Assembly: GCF_003610235.1 (NCBI RefSeq)
Contig: NZ_RAPR01000001.1
Coordinates: 744,001-808,000 of the forward strand
DNA length: 64,000 bases
Direction of reading: 5' to 3'
DNA from: Catellatospora citrea
GTDB taxonomy: Bacteria; Actinomycetota; Actinomycetes; Mycobacteriales; Micromonosporaceae
Below are positions 7,540-16,017 of this stretch, piece by piece. Numbering within the stretch: position 1 is the stretch's first letter; each line of letters begins with the position of its first letter. A program made the position numbers and the translations under genes. The notes under the pieces are model-generated. The model saw only the letters and a program-made list of their open reading frames with translations, was not told where the DNA came from and did not search any database.

Positions 7540-8070
7540 TCACTGCTGCTCGACCTCCTTGAGGTAGTCCTCGCGCCGCCGGTCCTCCTGGGTGATCAGC
7601 TTCTCGCGGTGCAGTTTGTCGGCCCAGTCGTCGGACTCCCAGGTGTCGGTGTCCGACACCGTGGCCACGAACGGCGACATCGACTCGGCCTCGTCCTCGT
7701 TGTTGAACTGCTCCCGGGTCGACCGGAGGCCGAGCAGCCACGCCATCGCGGCGGTCACGACCGCGTACGCGACGAACTGCGTGCGCATGACGGCGGGCAG
7801 CGTGACCGCGGTCGCCGCGAGGATCAGCAGCATCAGGGTCAGCAGGCCCGTGCTCATGCCGAGCCTGCGGTAGGAACGGGCGTGGCCGCGGTCGGTTCTG
7901 ATCGCGTAGTACACGAGGACCAGCGAGCTGAGAACACAGATGATCTCGCGCAGCGGCTCCCACAGCAGGACGATGCGCGCGTTCGCGAGCTCGAGACCGT
8001 ACGCGACGCCGAAGCCCAGGTTGACGAGCACCGCGAAAAACGCCACATACTTCACCCGTGTCGTGTTCAT
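7540..8070 (-). CDS. Four-helix membrane protein of unknown function
   Basis: About 176 residues with four hydrophobic segments in the first 120 residues (beginning YVAFFAVLVNLGFGVAYGL), then a charged cytoplasmic tail that ends in an EDRRREDYLKEVEQQ helix. I do not recognise the family. I chose the ATG at 8070 (MNTTRVKYV); in-frame starts exist at 8082 and 8151. A -10-like CACTAT lies about 10 nt upstream of 8070. It is divergent from the membrane-anchored MazF-like gene, 160 nt away. Confidence 0.6.
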   Translation of the reverse strand: MNTTRVKYVAFFAVLVNLGFGVAYGLELANARIVLLWEPLREIICVLSSLVLVYYAIRTDRGHARSYRRLGMSTGLLTLMLLILAATAVTLPAVMRTQFVAYAVVTAAMAWLLGLRSTREQFNNEDEAESMSPFVATVSDTDTWESDDWADKLHREKLITQEDRRREDYLKEVEQQ

Positions 8071-8230
8071 GCGCGAGACCATAGTGCCCGAGCTGCGGAC
8101 CGTGTGCCCTTTCTCTCGGACACCGCTGCGAAGGCACCGTCGCCGAGCCATGGAAACTCACCCTGCCCGCGTCGGCCACGCCACCGGTCTGGTTACCATC
8201 ACGCGATCGTCCGAACTGGAGGCGTGGTCG

Positions 8231-9100
8231 ATGGCGCGGCGCAGCAACCCTTCCGGGTGCGGGTGCATCCTGCTCATCCTGGTGGGCCCGTTTCTGGTGA
8301 GCCTGGCCGTCTCCGTTCCCGGCACCGTGCTCGCCTCGCCCGCGGTCGTGGCATTCCTGCTGGCACGGGACCCGGAGCAGATCGCCGTCCACCCGTCGTG
8401 GTGGGCGGGCGCGGCACTGGCCCCGCTTGTGGCATACCTCGTGGTTCGGCTCGCCGGACGCGGCAGGGTGTATGCGCGGCACCGGATCCACCTGGTCCGC
8501 GCCGGTGTCCTGACCGTGCTGTGCGCCGGCACTGCCCTGCTGGCGATGGTGCTTTATCAGCAGCACCTCGATGCGACGACCGGCGCGACACCGCCGGCCC
8601 CGGCCGGGCCGCAGCCGCTGACGCTGGAGACCTCGCTGGCGCTGGTCGGCCCCGTGGCGGCCGGCACGACGGCGCTGCTCTGCTACTTCGTGCTCCGGCT
8701 GCTCGACCGCAGGCTCCCGCGCCGGTCGCAGGACGCGCCGCACACGCAGACCGCACCGGCCTGGCTCGAACCGCGGCCGCAGGAGATCTGGTGGGGAGAG
8801 ATCGAGTTCCGCGACGGCGTCGGCGCCAAGGACCGCCCGTTCGTCGTCCTGCGGGCGCTGCCGCATCACCTCGAAGTCCTGCAGATCACGTCGCAGGACA
8901 AGGCACACCGCGACGACCACCTCCCGTTCTGGACCGACAGCGACGATCCGTACGCCGTCGACGACGGCTACCTGGAGCTCAGGGTCCGGCAGGTGAACAA
9001 GCGCAACCTGCGCCGCAGGGACGCCGCATACTGCCCGGACCAGATCTGGCACCGGGTACGGTCGATCAAGGCGACCGACCCGCCGCAGGCACGATCGTGA
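8231..9100 (+). CDS. Membrane-anchored PemK/MazF-like protein
   Basis: A 289-residue protein with four predicted membrane segments (about residues 11-29, 56-73, 89-109, 135-157) and a C-terminal PemK/MazF-type beta-barrel domain (184-277). The latter shows EIWWGEIEFRDG, KDRPFVVL and EVLQITSQDKAHRDDH, matching the actinobacterial MazF-like pattern of W, the RP turn and the ITSQ strand. MazF toxins are single-domain endoribonucleases of about 110 residues, so membrane anchoring is unusual. No antitoxin gene is adjacent. The ATG at 8231 has GGAGG (8217-8221) upstream. The domain might be a tethered RNase or a domain recruited for binding; catalysis is not proved by the sequence. Confidence 0.72.
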   Translation: MARRSNPSGCGCILLILVGPFLVSLAVSVPGTVLASPAVVAFLLARDPEQIAVHPSWWAGAALAPLVAYLVVRLAGRGRVYARHRIHLVRAGVLTVLCAGTALLAMVLYQQHLDATTGATPPAPAGPQPLTLETSLALVGPVAAGTTALLCYFVLRLLDRRLPRRSQDAPHTQTAPAWLEPRPQEIWWGEIEFRDGVGAKDRPFVVLRALPHHLEVLQITSQDKAHRDDHLPFWTDSDDPYAVDDGYLELRVRQVNKRNLRRRDAAYCPDQIWHRVRSIKATDPPQARS

Positions 9101-9178
9101 CCGCCGGGGCCCTGGGGACCCGCGACAGGTCGAGCCGACGCAGGCGGGCCGGAACCTGACCAGGGTCGGCCACCACGG

Positions 9179-9517
9179 TCAGCGGCCGCGCTTGGCGCGC
9201 AACACCGCAAGCCGTTCGTCGAGCAGTTCGTCGAGGTCGGCGATCGAGCGGCGCTCCAGCAGCATGTCCCAGTGCGTACGCGGCGGCTTGCCCTTCCGCT
9301 GCTCCAGCTCCGTGCCGTCGACCAGCCGCGCCACCACGCCGTCGAATTTGCAGTCCCAGGTCGTGGGGACCTCCACGTCCATCGCGAACGGCACCGCGAA
9401 GCGGTGACCGTTGACGCAGCAGAACTCGCGGCTCTGCCGCGCCACGAATTCGGTGTTGCGGACTGATTCGTAACTGACGGATCCGAGGCGACTTCCTCGT
9501 AGCGTGCGGTCTACCAT
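9179..9517 (-). CDS. rbpA: RNA polymerase-binding protein RbpA
   Basis: A 112-residue protein with the conserved RbpA segments: N-terminal LRGSRLGSVSYES, a central zinc/beta core (FCCVNGHRFAVPFAMD, then TTWDCK), and the C-terminal KPPRTHWDMLLERRSI followed by the sigma-interaction helix DLDELLDERLAVLR. RbpA binds the principal sigma factor and stabilises open complexes in actinobacteria. The ATG at 9517 has GAGGAG upstream. A longer frame to 9547 is unlikely. It is a single-gene unit. Confidence 0.96.
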   Translation of the reverse strand: MVDRTLRGSRLGSVSYESVRNTEFVARQSREFCCVNGHRFAVPFAMDVEVPTTWDCKFDGVVARLVDGTELEQRKGKPPRTHWDMLLERRSIADLDELLDERLAVLRAKRGR

Positions 9518-9740
9518 GCTCTGCTCCTCACGGTTGGTGCCGGTCAAGGTGACGCGACGACGCGTACCACCGTGTATGTCACGTGAGGTGTGGGCGCCAT
9601 CCAGCAGACAATGCTTGGGCGTGCCGTCCCGGCCAGCCTACCCGCGGTGCCGTGCGGACGAGCGCGTCAGGCGCTGGGATCACTGTTGATCACCTCGGGG
9701 TCGGGCGAGCTGAAGGCACCACGCGTCGGCGGCTCTCTGG

Positions 9741-9746
9741 CACAAT
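9741..9746 (+). promoter_or_regulatory. -10-like hexamer for a leaderless start at 9754
   Basis: CACAAT ends 7 nt before the GTG at 9754, with no Shine-Dalgarno. Same layout as other leaderless candidates in the window. The rest of the 237-nt space between rbpA and this gene shows nothing I can name. Confidence 0.35.
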
Positions 9747-9753
9747 CCCCGCC

Positions 9754-11331
9754 GTGGACGAGATCGCATCCATCGCGCACCAGCTCGCCGCAGCGCTCAG
9801 CTCCGGGCCGGCCCAGACCTGTTCGATGCATGCTGTCGTGACCGCCAACGGCCAGCAGACCCAGATCCTCGACGCCGCGGGCAGACGTGTGCGGCTGGGC
9901 ATGTCGCACGCCGTGCCGTCGTTGCTGACACGGTTCCGGTCCCGCGCCGGGGCCGCGGGCGCGTTCTGCCTGGAACTGGCCGTGACCGGGTCCGGTGAGT
10001 ACACGGCCACCTACTCCACTGACCTTCCCTCGCTGCCCCCACGGGTCGTCCTCGACGAGTCGTACCGCTATCCGAACGACCCGGCGCCGGGGATGGACAG
10101 GCCCGACGCCGCGGTCAACGACGGGCGCCCCACAGATCCTGCGGTCCTGGCCGAGGTGCAGGCGCTTGTCGACGAATTCCGCCGGGAGCATCTCCGGTTG
10201 CACGGCACCGCCCCGGTCCTGCCCGCCGGCTACGCGGAGGAGGAGATCCTCGCGGCCGAGGCCCGCCTCGGCGCGCGCCTCCCGGAGGACCTCCGCGCGC
10301 TCTACCGCGTCGTCCACGACGACCTCTACGAGTCCCATCTGCTCGGCCGGTTCCGCCTGGTCCCGCTGGAGTCGGTCCTGGAATGGCACAATCCGCACGA
10401 TGCCGGCTTTCACGGATTCGGCAGGACAGGCCTGTTCGAGGACGACCCGGTCGTCTTCGAAAGCCACCCGCACGGCCGAGTCCGGCGGTTGTCACGCAAT
10501 GACTGGTGGGTGACGTTCGCGCTCGACATCGGCATGAACTTCGCCACCGTCGACCTCGACCCGGCCCCGGCCGGCGCCTACGGGCAGGTCCTCCTGTACG
10601 GCCGGGACGTCCACGGCCCCGCCGAATACGTCGCGCCCTCGGTCGGGCACCTCCTGCGCGCGTCCGTCGCCTACCTGCGCGCCGCTCGGCCCGGCGACGT
10701 ATGGGATCCCGACGACCACCCGACAGCCGACCACGACTGGCTGGTAGACGTCGGCGACGCCAACCTGGCCTACGAAGTCGCCGCCCATCCCGACGCGCAG
10801 GCGATCCAGAAGGTCCACCTGCGCAAGGTCGATCGGGTGCGGCTCACCCACCTGGCCGGATTCCCACACCTGCGGTCGATCCGCGCCCTCGACGTCCGCG
10901 GGCAGGCCGGGCACGTCGACCTGTCGCTCACGCCCGGTCAGCCGGTCGAGCAGATCGACGTCATCGCCGCACACTTCGAGCCCCGGCTGCTCACGTCCGC
11001 ACCGACGATCCAGTACGTCAAGCTCGGCGGGAACAGCGAACCGGTCTCGATCGCGGCGCTCGCCGGCCTTCCCGAACTCCTGCAACTGGACCTCGCCGCG
11101 GCAGAGGTCACCGACGTCGCCTCGATCACCGGCTTCCCGGCCCTGCGCGTGCTCATCCTCAACGCCAGGCAATGGGACGAACTCCTGGCGACCGGCTGGA
11201 CACCGCACAAACTGGCCGCCGTGGGACTCGACGGACCCACCGGAGTCGCCCAGGCCGTCGCCTGGGCGAACACCGTTCAGGGCCCGGAACAGCCCGCCCG
11301 CGGCATCCATACCATCCGGGGACGGCTCTGA
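9754..11331 (+). CDS. SUKH (SMI1/KNR4) domain protein with C-terminal leucine-rich part
   Basis: A 525-residue soluble protein. Residues 1-100 form a separate beta-rich region. A SUKH domain begins near residue 162 (EEEILAAEARLGARLPEDLRALYRV) and runs to about 330. The last 120 residues (HLRKVDRVRLTHLAGFPHL, LLQLDLAAAEVTDVASI) resemble leucine-rich repeats. SUKH proteins act as toxin immunity or signalling adaptors; the C-terminal repeats suggest protein binding. No nuclease toxin is next to it. I chose the GTG at 9754 because of the CACAAT hexamer 7 nt upstream; a frame opening at 9583 would add 57 poorly coding residues. The sensor kinase follows after 50 nt in the same direction. Confidence 0.75.
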   Translation: MDEIASIAHQLAAALSSGPAQTCSMHAVVTANGQQTQILDAAGRRVRLGMSHAVPSLLTRFRSRAGAAGAFCLELAVTGSGEYTATYSTDLPSLPPRVVLDESYRYPNDPAPGMDRPDAAVNDGRPTDPAVLAEVQALVDEFRREHLRLHGTAPVLPAGYAEEEILAAEARLGARLPEDLRALYRVVHDDLYESHLLGRFRLVPLESVLEWHNPHDAGFHGFGRTGLFEDDPVVFESHPHGRVRRLSRNDWWVTFALDIGMNFATVDLDPAPAGAYGQVLLYGRDVHGPAEYVAPSVGHLLRASVAYLRAARPGDVWDPDDHPTADHDWLVDVGDANLAYEVAAHPDAQAIQKVHLRKVDRVRLTHLAGFPHLRSIRALDVRGQAGHVDLSLTPGQPVEQIDVIAAHFEPRLLTSAPTIQYVKLGGNSEPVSIAALAGLPELLQLDLAAAEVTDVASITGFPALRVLILNARQWDELLATGWTPHKLAAVGLDGPTGVAQAVAWANTVQGPEQPARGIHTIRGRL

Positions 11332-11381
11332 TTCCACACCCCGAGCCATGGCAGCTCCCGGCTGCGGAGAGGAGACCGCCG

Positions 11382-12494
11382 ATGGGATTGCAGGCCCCGC
11401 TGTGGCGGGCCGTCACCGTGTTCCGCGTGGCCGCGCTCGTGTACGCCACCATCCTGATGCTGGCCGGATTCCGCGACTTCACCCGGCCCTGGCTGGGCTG
11501 GACGGTGCTCGCCGCGATGGTGGCCTGGACCGCCGTGACCGGCGTGCGCTACCACGAGCCCGCGGGCCGCAACCGGACCTGGCTGGCCGCCGACCTGGCC
11601 GTCACCCTGGCCTGCCTGCTCGCGTCCACGCTGGTCGTGCCCGCCGAGCGGCTGAGCTCCGGCGGGCCGACGCTGCCGATGGCCTGGGTGGCCGGCGCGG
11701 TGCTCGTGTGGGCGCTGCGCGGCGGACGGCGGGCGGGCGGGATCGCCGCACTGATCATCGGCGCGGCCGACCTGTTCCTGCGCGGCGAGATCACGTCGGC
11801 CACCGTGAACGGCACGGTGCTGCTGCTGCTCGCGGGCGGGGTGATGGGATACGTGTCGCGGCTGACCGACGACGCCGAGACCCGGATGCAGAAGGCCGTG
11901 GAACTGGACGCGGCGACCCGGGAACGCGAGCGGCTGGCCCGCGGCATCCACGACTCCGTCCTGCAGGTGCTCGCGCTGGTGCAGCGCCGCGGCACCGAAC
12001 TGGGCGGCGAGGCCGCGGAGCTGGGCCGGCTCGCCGGCGAGCAGGAGGCGGTGCTGCGCTCCCTGGTGGGCGTGCACGACACGGCGGCGGTCGCGGGCCG
12101 GACCGACCTGCGGCTGCTGCTCGGGCGGCACGCCTCGCCGCGGGTCACCGTCGCCATGCCCGCGACGCCCGTGGTGCTGCCGGCGGCGGTGGCGGCGGAG
12201 GTGGCCGCGGCGGCGGGCACCGCGCTGGACAACGTGGTCGCCCACTGCGGTCCGCAGACGCGGGCCTGGGTGCTGGTCGAGCAGGAGCCGGACGCGGTCA
12301 CCGTGTCGATCCGCGACGACGGGCCGGGCATCGCCCCGGGACGGCTGGCCGAGGCGGCCGCGTCGGGCCGGCTCGGGGTGGCGCAGTCGATCCAGGGCCG
12401 CATCCGCGACCTCGGCGGGGCCGTGTCGATCACCGGCGGACCGGGTCAGGGCACCGAGGTGGAGCTGCGCGTGCCGCTGCCGGGACTAGGCTGA
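11382..12494 (+). CDS. MacS-type sensor histidine kinase
   Basis: A 370-residue kinase. Residues 10-155 hold several membrane helices of the actinobacterial MacS/DUF5931 type, so the sensor is embedded in the membrane. The dimerisation helix carries the phospho-acceptor His190 in ERLARGIHDSVLQVL (HisKA_3 type). The ATPase domain shows ALDNVVAH (N box), DDGPGIAPG and GPGQGTEVEL. The ATG at 11382 follows GGAGAGGAG. The response regulator starts 6 nt after its stop. The signal is unknown. The KASIII-HDO cassette lies downstream on the same strand and is a possible target. Confidence 0.9.
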   Translation: MGLQAPLWRAVTVFRVAALVYATILMLAGFRDFTRPWLGWTVLAAMVAWTAVTGVRYHEPAGRNRTWLAADLAVTLACLLASTLVVPAERLSSGGPTLPMAWVAGAVLVWALRGGRRAGGIAALIIGAADLFLRGEITSATVNGTVLLLLAGGVMGYVSRLTDDAETRMQKAVELDAATRERERLARGIHDSVLQVLALVQRRGTELGGEAAELGRLAGEQEAVLRSLVGVHDTAAVAGRTDLRLLLGRHASPRVTVAMPATPVVLPAAVAAEVAAAAGTALDNVVAHCGPQTRAWVLVEQEPDAVTVSIRDDGPGIAPGRLAEAAASGRLGVAQSIQGRIRDLGGAVSITGGPGQGTEVELRVPLPGLG

Positions 12495-12499
12495 CGCCC

Positions 12500-13141
12500 G
12501 TGGTGGACGTGATGGTGGTCGACGACCATCCGATGTGGCGGGACGGGGTGGCACGCGACCTCACCGACGCCGGATACACGGTGGTGGCGGCGGTCGGCGA
12601 GGGCGCGCAGGCGGTGCGGATCGGTCCGTCGGTGCGCCCCGACGTCGTCGTGCTCGACCTGCAGCTGCCGGACCTGTCCGGGGTGGAGGTGATCCGCGGC
12701 CTGGTCGCGGCCCTGCCGCAGGTGCGGGTGCTGGTGCTGTCGGCCAGCGGCGAGCAGCAGGACGTGCTCGACGCGGTCAAGGCCGGTGCGGCGGGTTACC
12801 TGCTGAAGTCGGCGGCGCGGGAGGAGTTCCTGGACGCGGTGCGGCGTACTGCCGAGGGTGACGCGGTTTTTACGGCCGGGCTCGCGGGCCTGGTGCTGGG
12901 CGAGTACCGGCGGCTCGCGGCCGCGCCGGGTGACGGGCCGGACGCGCCGCGGCTCAGCGAGCGGGAGACCGAGGTGCTGCGCCTGGTCGCCAAGGGCCTC
13001 ACCTACCGGCAGATCGCCGAGCGGCTCACCCTGTCGCATCGCACCGTGCAGAACCACGTGCAGAACACGCTGGGCAAGTTGCAGCTGCACAACCGGGTGG
13101 AGCTGGTCCGCTACGCGATCGAGCAGGGTCTGGACGACTGA
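12500..13141 (+). CDS. NarL/LuxR-type response regulator
   Basis: A 213-residue regulator paired with the upstream kinase. The receiver domain shows the acidic pair Asp8-Asp9, phospho-acceptor Asp53 in VVVLDLQLPDLSG, the switch Ser in LVLSASGEQQ and the Lys in GYLLKSA. The C-terminal LuxR helix-turn-helix reads LSERETEVLRLVAKG...YRQIAERLTLSHRTVQNH. Start codons at 12500 (GTG), 12503 (GTG) and 12512 (ATG) are all possible; 12500 is used because it is closest to the kinase stop. No operator can be named. The next gene is only 81 nt away. Confidence 0.9.
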   Translation: MVDVMVVDDHPMWRDGVARDLTDAGYTVVAAVGEGAQAVRIGPSVRPDVVVLDLQLPDLSGVEVIRGLVAALPQVRVLVLSASGEQQDVLDAVKAGAAGYLLKSAAREEFLDAVRRTAEGDAVFTAGLAGLVLGEYRRLAAAPGDGPDAPRLSERETEVLRLVAKGLTYRQIAERLTLSHRTVQNHVQNTLGKLQLHNRVELVRYAIEQGLDD

Positions 13142-13222
13142 CCGGCTACTGAGTACGGCGCACATCGCGGTTGAGTGCCTGAGCGGATTCGCGCGTGCCC
13201 GGCGGCTGGCTGAATCGGTGGC

Positions 13223-15127
13223 ATGACTGCTTTCCCGAACGTGTACCTGACCGGGTTCGGCGCGTACCTGCCCGGCGAGCCGCTGGACGCCGAGCAGATC
13301 GCCCGGCGGCTGGGCGCGGGCCCCCGCGGCGCCGGGCTGCGGGCGCGGGTGCTGGCCGCCAACGGCATCCGGACCCGGCACTACGCGCTCGACGAGCACG
13401 GCGCGGTCACCATGCTCAACGAGGAACTGGCCGCCGCGGCGGTGCAGGAGGCGTTGAAGGACCGGGACCTGCCGCTGGAGTCGGTGGGCATGCTGGCCGC
13501 CGGAACCACCCAGGGCGACCTGCTGGTGCCGGGTTTCGGTTCGATGGTGCACGGCCGGCTGGGCGGGCCGCCGATGGAGGTGCTGTCCGCGGGCGGGGTG
13601 TGCGCGTCGAGCATGGCGGCGCTGTCGGCCGCGGCGCGGGCGGTGCGGCTGGGCGAGCACGACGCGGCCGTGGTCGTCGGGTCGGAGCTGGTCAGCCGGT
13701 CGCTGCGGCAGAGCCGGTACGAGGGCGAGCGGGCGGGTTTCGACGCGGAGTTCCTGCGCTGGACGCTGTCGGACGGGGCGGGCGCGGTGGTGCTGGAGCC
13801 GCGACCGCGACCGGGTGGGCTGAGCCTGCGTCTGGACTGGACGCATCTGGTGTCGTATGCCGGGGAGCGTCCGGTGTGCATGTCGGCGGGCGGCGAACCG
13901 GTCGCCGGGCGGACGTGGCTGGACGGACCCGATGCGGCGAGCGCGGAGCGGGCCGGGCTGGTGCGGCTGCGTCAGGACGTGAAGTCGCTGCCCGCGCTGT
14001 TCGGGCTGGGTCTGCGCGAGTACATGGGGCTGGTCCGGGCGGGCCGGTTCACGCCCGACGCGATCGACCACGTGCTGTGCCACTACAGCGCCGAGCACTT
14101 CCGGGGCGAGATCTTCGGGCTGCTGCGCGAGGCGGACCTGATGATCGACGAGGGGCGCTGGTTCACGAACCTGCACACGCGCGGCAACACGGGGGCCGCC
14201 AGCATCTTCGTGATGCTGGAGGAGGCGTGGCGGTCCGGCCGGTTCACCCCCGGCGAGCGCATCCTGCTGATCGTGCCGGAGTCCGGTCGCTACTCGCTCG
14301 CGTTCGCGCAGCTCACCTGCGTGGCCGCCGATGACGATGAGGCGGCCGGCGAGGACCGGGCGGGCGACACCGGACGTGCCGTCGCCGCTGCCCCGGCGAC
14401 TGCCGGCGGTCCGGCGCAGGCCGTCGCCGCCACACCGTCGCCGTTGACGGCGCGGGACGGCGACGGCGAGGTGGTCCGGTGGACGGTGCTGGAGCTGGGC
14501 CGGGTGTGGGCGGAGTTCGAGCGGCAGGTGCGGGCGACCCCGCTGGTGCGCCGGATCGACACCGGCACGGCGACCCTCGACGACTACCGGCGGCTGCTGG
14601 TGCACCTGCGGCAGCAGGTCGTCGAGGGCGGGCGCTGGATCAGCCGGGCCGCGTCGAACTTCTCGGTCGAGATGTTCGCGCTGCGCAGTGCGGCGATCAC
14701 ACACGCGGCCGAGGAGCACCGCGACTATCAGCTGCTGGAACGGGACTTCTGCGCGGTCGGCGGCACCATCGAGGAGATCCGGGGGGCGCGCAAGAACATC
14801 GGCTCGGAGGCGCTGTCGGCGTACGTGTTCCACCAGGCGAGCCAGCCTGACCCGGTGGACCTGCTGGGCGCGATGTTCGTCATCGAAGGGCTCGGCGCGG
14901 GCCTGGTGCTGGGCTGGGCGCGGGCGCTGCGCGAGCAGCTGGACCTGCGCGCGGACCAGGTGAGCTTCCTCGGCTACCACGGCGAGGCCGACGACGCGCA
15001 CTTCGCGGAGCTGGCGCACCTGCTGCGCGAGGCGGTCCCGGACCGGGCGGCCGCGGCCCGGGTGGTGCGCACGGCCGAGATCGTCGCGCGGCTGTACGCG
15101 ATGCAGCTCGCGGAGGTCGACGCGTGA
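13223..15127 (+). CDS. Beta-ketoacyl-ACP synthase III fused to a heme-oxygenase-like diiron (HDO) domain
   Basis: A 634-residue two-domain protein. Residues 1-366 are a KASIII/FabH-type thiolase fold with a complete catalytic triad: Cys127 (SAGGVCASSM), His287 (VLCHYSAEH) and Asn322 (RGNTGAAS). An Ala/Thr/Pro-rich linker spans about 370-412. Residues 415-634 form a heme-oxygenase-like domain of the iron-containing redox enzyme group, with ligand-like Glu468, His494/His499, Glu555 and the signature H-x-E-x-D-x-x-H at 586-593. The group includes UndA, which makes terminal alkenes from fatty acids, and N-oxygenases such as SznF. KASIII condenses acyl chains, so coupled chain formation and oxidation is a reasonable guess. 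The stop overlaps the next gene's GTG. Domain calls are firm; the product is unknown. Confidence 0.85.
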   Translation: MTAFPNVYLTGFGAYLPGEPLDAEQIARRLGAGPRGAGLRARVLAANGIRTRHYALDEHGAVTMLNEELAAAAVQEALKDRDLPLESVGMLAAGTTQGDLLVPGFGSMVHGRLGGPPMEVLSAGGVCASSMAALSAAARAVRLGEHDAAVVVGSELVSRSLRQSRYEGERAGFDAEFLRWTLSDGAGAVVLEPRPRPGGLSLRLDWTHLVSYAGERPVCMSAGGEPVAGRTWLDGPDAASAERAGLVRLRQDVKSLPALFGLGLREYMGLVRAGRFTPDAIDHVLCHYSAEHFRGEIFGLLREADLMIDEGRWFTNLHTRGNTGAASIFVMLEEAWRSGRFTPGERILLIVPESGRYSLAFAQLTCVAADDDEAAGEDRAGDTGRAVAAAPATAGGPAQAVAATPSPLTARDGDGEVVRWTVLELGRVWAEFERQVRATPLVRRIDTGTATLDDYRRLLVHLRQQVVEGGRWISRAASNFSVEMFALRSAAITHAAEEHRDYQLLERDFCAVGGTIEEIRGARKNIGSEALSAYVFHQASQPDPVDLLGAMFVIEGLGAGLVLGWARALREQLDLRADQVSFLGYHGEADDAHFAELAHLLREAVPDRAAAARVVRTAEIVARLYAMQLAEVDA

Positions 15128-15942
15128 AAGGCCCCACCGTGTGGACGGCGATCATGGCCGACCCGACCGTGCCCATCGACCGCGACGTGCTCGCGATGGT
15201 GGTGGCCGACCAGCGGCAGTGGACCCGCCGCTGGCTCTACCCGCCCGCGCGGATCGTGTCGCGGATCGCGGTGTGGTTGATCCGGGTGGTCAAGGCGCTG
15301 CTGCCGGGGACGTTCTCGGCGCATACCACGATGGACCGGCTGTGCGTGTGGTTCCTGCGCCGGTTCGTCTCGCCACGGGCCGGTGAGCTGCTGATCCGGC
15401 ACTTCCTCATCGAGACGAACCTGCTGGCGTTCATCGCCCGCAACAGCGGCGTGGCCGGGGTGACCGAACCGACCCTGCGCCCCACCACCCTCGCCGGGCT
15501 CGGGGACCGGGCGGTGATCGAGCACGACGTCAACGTGTACGACGTGCTCATCGCCCTGGGCGCGGGACGGCGGGAGCCGCGCGGGCCATTGGACTTCTCG
15601 ATGCTGGCGGTGCCGCCGGTCGACGCCTCGCGGGGGCTGCGGCGGCTGCTGCGCCTGGACATCCAGACCGCGCTGTGCCTGATGAACATCCCGTTCGCGC
15701 TGTGCCTGACCCCGCAGGAGTACCGGCGCGCGGTGCACTCGATGCGGCTGGACGAGTCGCTGCTGACGGTGCTGGCGGAGCTGACCGGCGACGACACGTT
15801 CCTACGCTGGCGGCCGGGCGGGGTGGTGGTGCGTGTCGACAGCGGGCTCGACGTGCCGCGCGCGGTGTACGAGCACGCGGTGGTCCACGAGTACGCCCAC
15901 GCCCGGCTGGTGGCCCTGGCCACCCGCGAGTCCGCCCGCTGA
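15124..15942 (+). CDS. Uncharacterised protein coupled to the KASIII-HDO gene
   Basis: A 272-residue protein whose GTG start overlaps the stop of the KASIII-HDO gene (GTGA), so the two are made together. I do not recognise a family. The N-terminal 110 residues contain amphipathic or hydrophobic stretches (IVSRIAVWLIRVVKALLPG; LLIRHFLIETNLLAFIARN) that could bind membrane. Possible metal-type residues occur in VIEHDVNVYDVLI and in the C-terminal VYEHAVVHEYAHARL, which contains an HExxH-like HEYAH. A membrane-associated partner enzyme acting on the product of the fused synthase is the simplest reading of the context. Confidence 0.75.
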   Translation: MKGPTVWTAIMADPTVPIDRDVLAMVVADQRQWTRRWLYPPARIVSRIAVWLIRVVKALLPGTFSAHTTMDRLCVWFLRRFVSPRAGELLIRHFLIETNLLAFIARNSGVAGVTEPTLRPTTLAGLGDRAVIEHDVNVYDVLIALGAGRREPRGPLDFSMLAVPPVDASRGLRRLLRLDIQTALCLMNIPFALCLTPQEYRRAVHSMRLDESLLTVLAELTGDDTFLRWRPGGVVVRVDSGLDVPRAVYEHAVVHEYAHARLVALATRESAR

Positions 15943-15958
15943 ACCGGCCGGGATGTCG

Positions 15959-15994
15959 GCGAAGGCGGCTCCGCGGTGGCGGGGCCGCCTTCGC
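15959..15994. terminator. Bidirectional terminator hairpin
   Basis: The 11-nt arms 15959-15969 and 15984-15994 (GCGAAGGCGGC and its complement) face each other in the short gap between convergent genes. Confidence 0.7.
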
Positions 15995-16017
15995 GACGGG
16001 TGGGGTCGGGCTGGGAC

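Noticed and set aside
10506..11381. N-terminal extension of the histidine kinase frame back to 10506
   Set aside because: The extension is Arg/Pro-rich antiframe text across the SUKH gene; GGAGAGGAG before 11382 sets the start.
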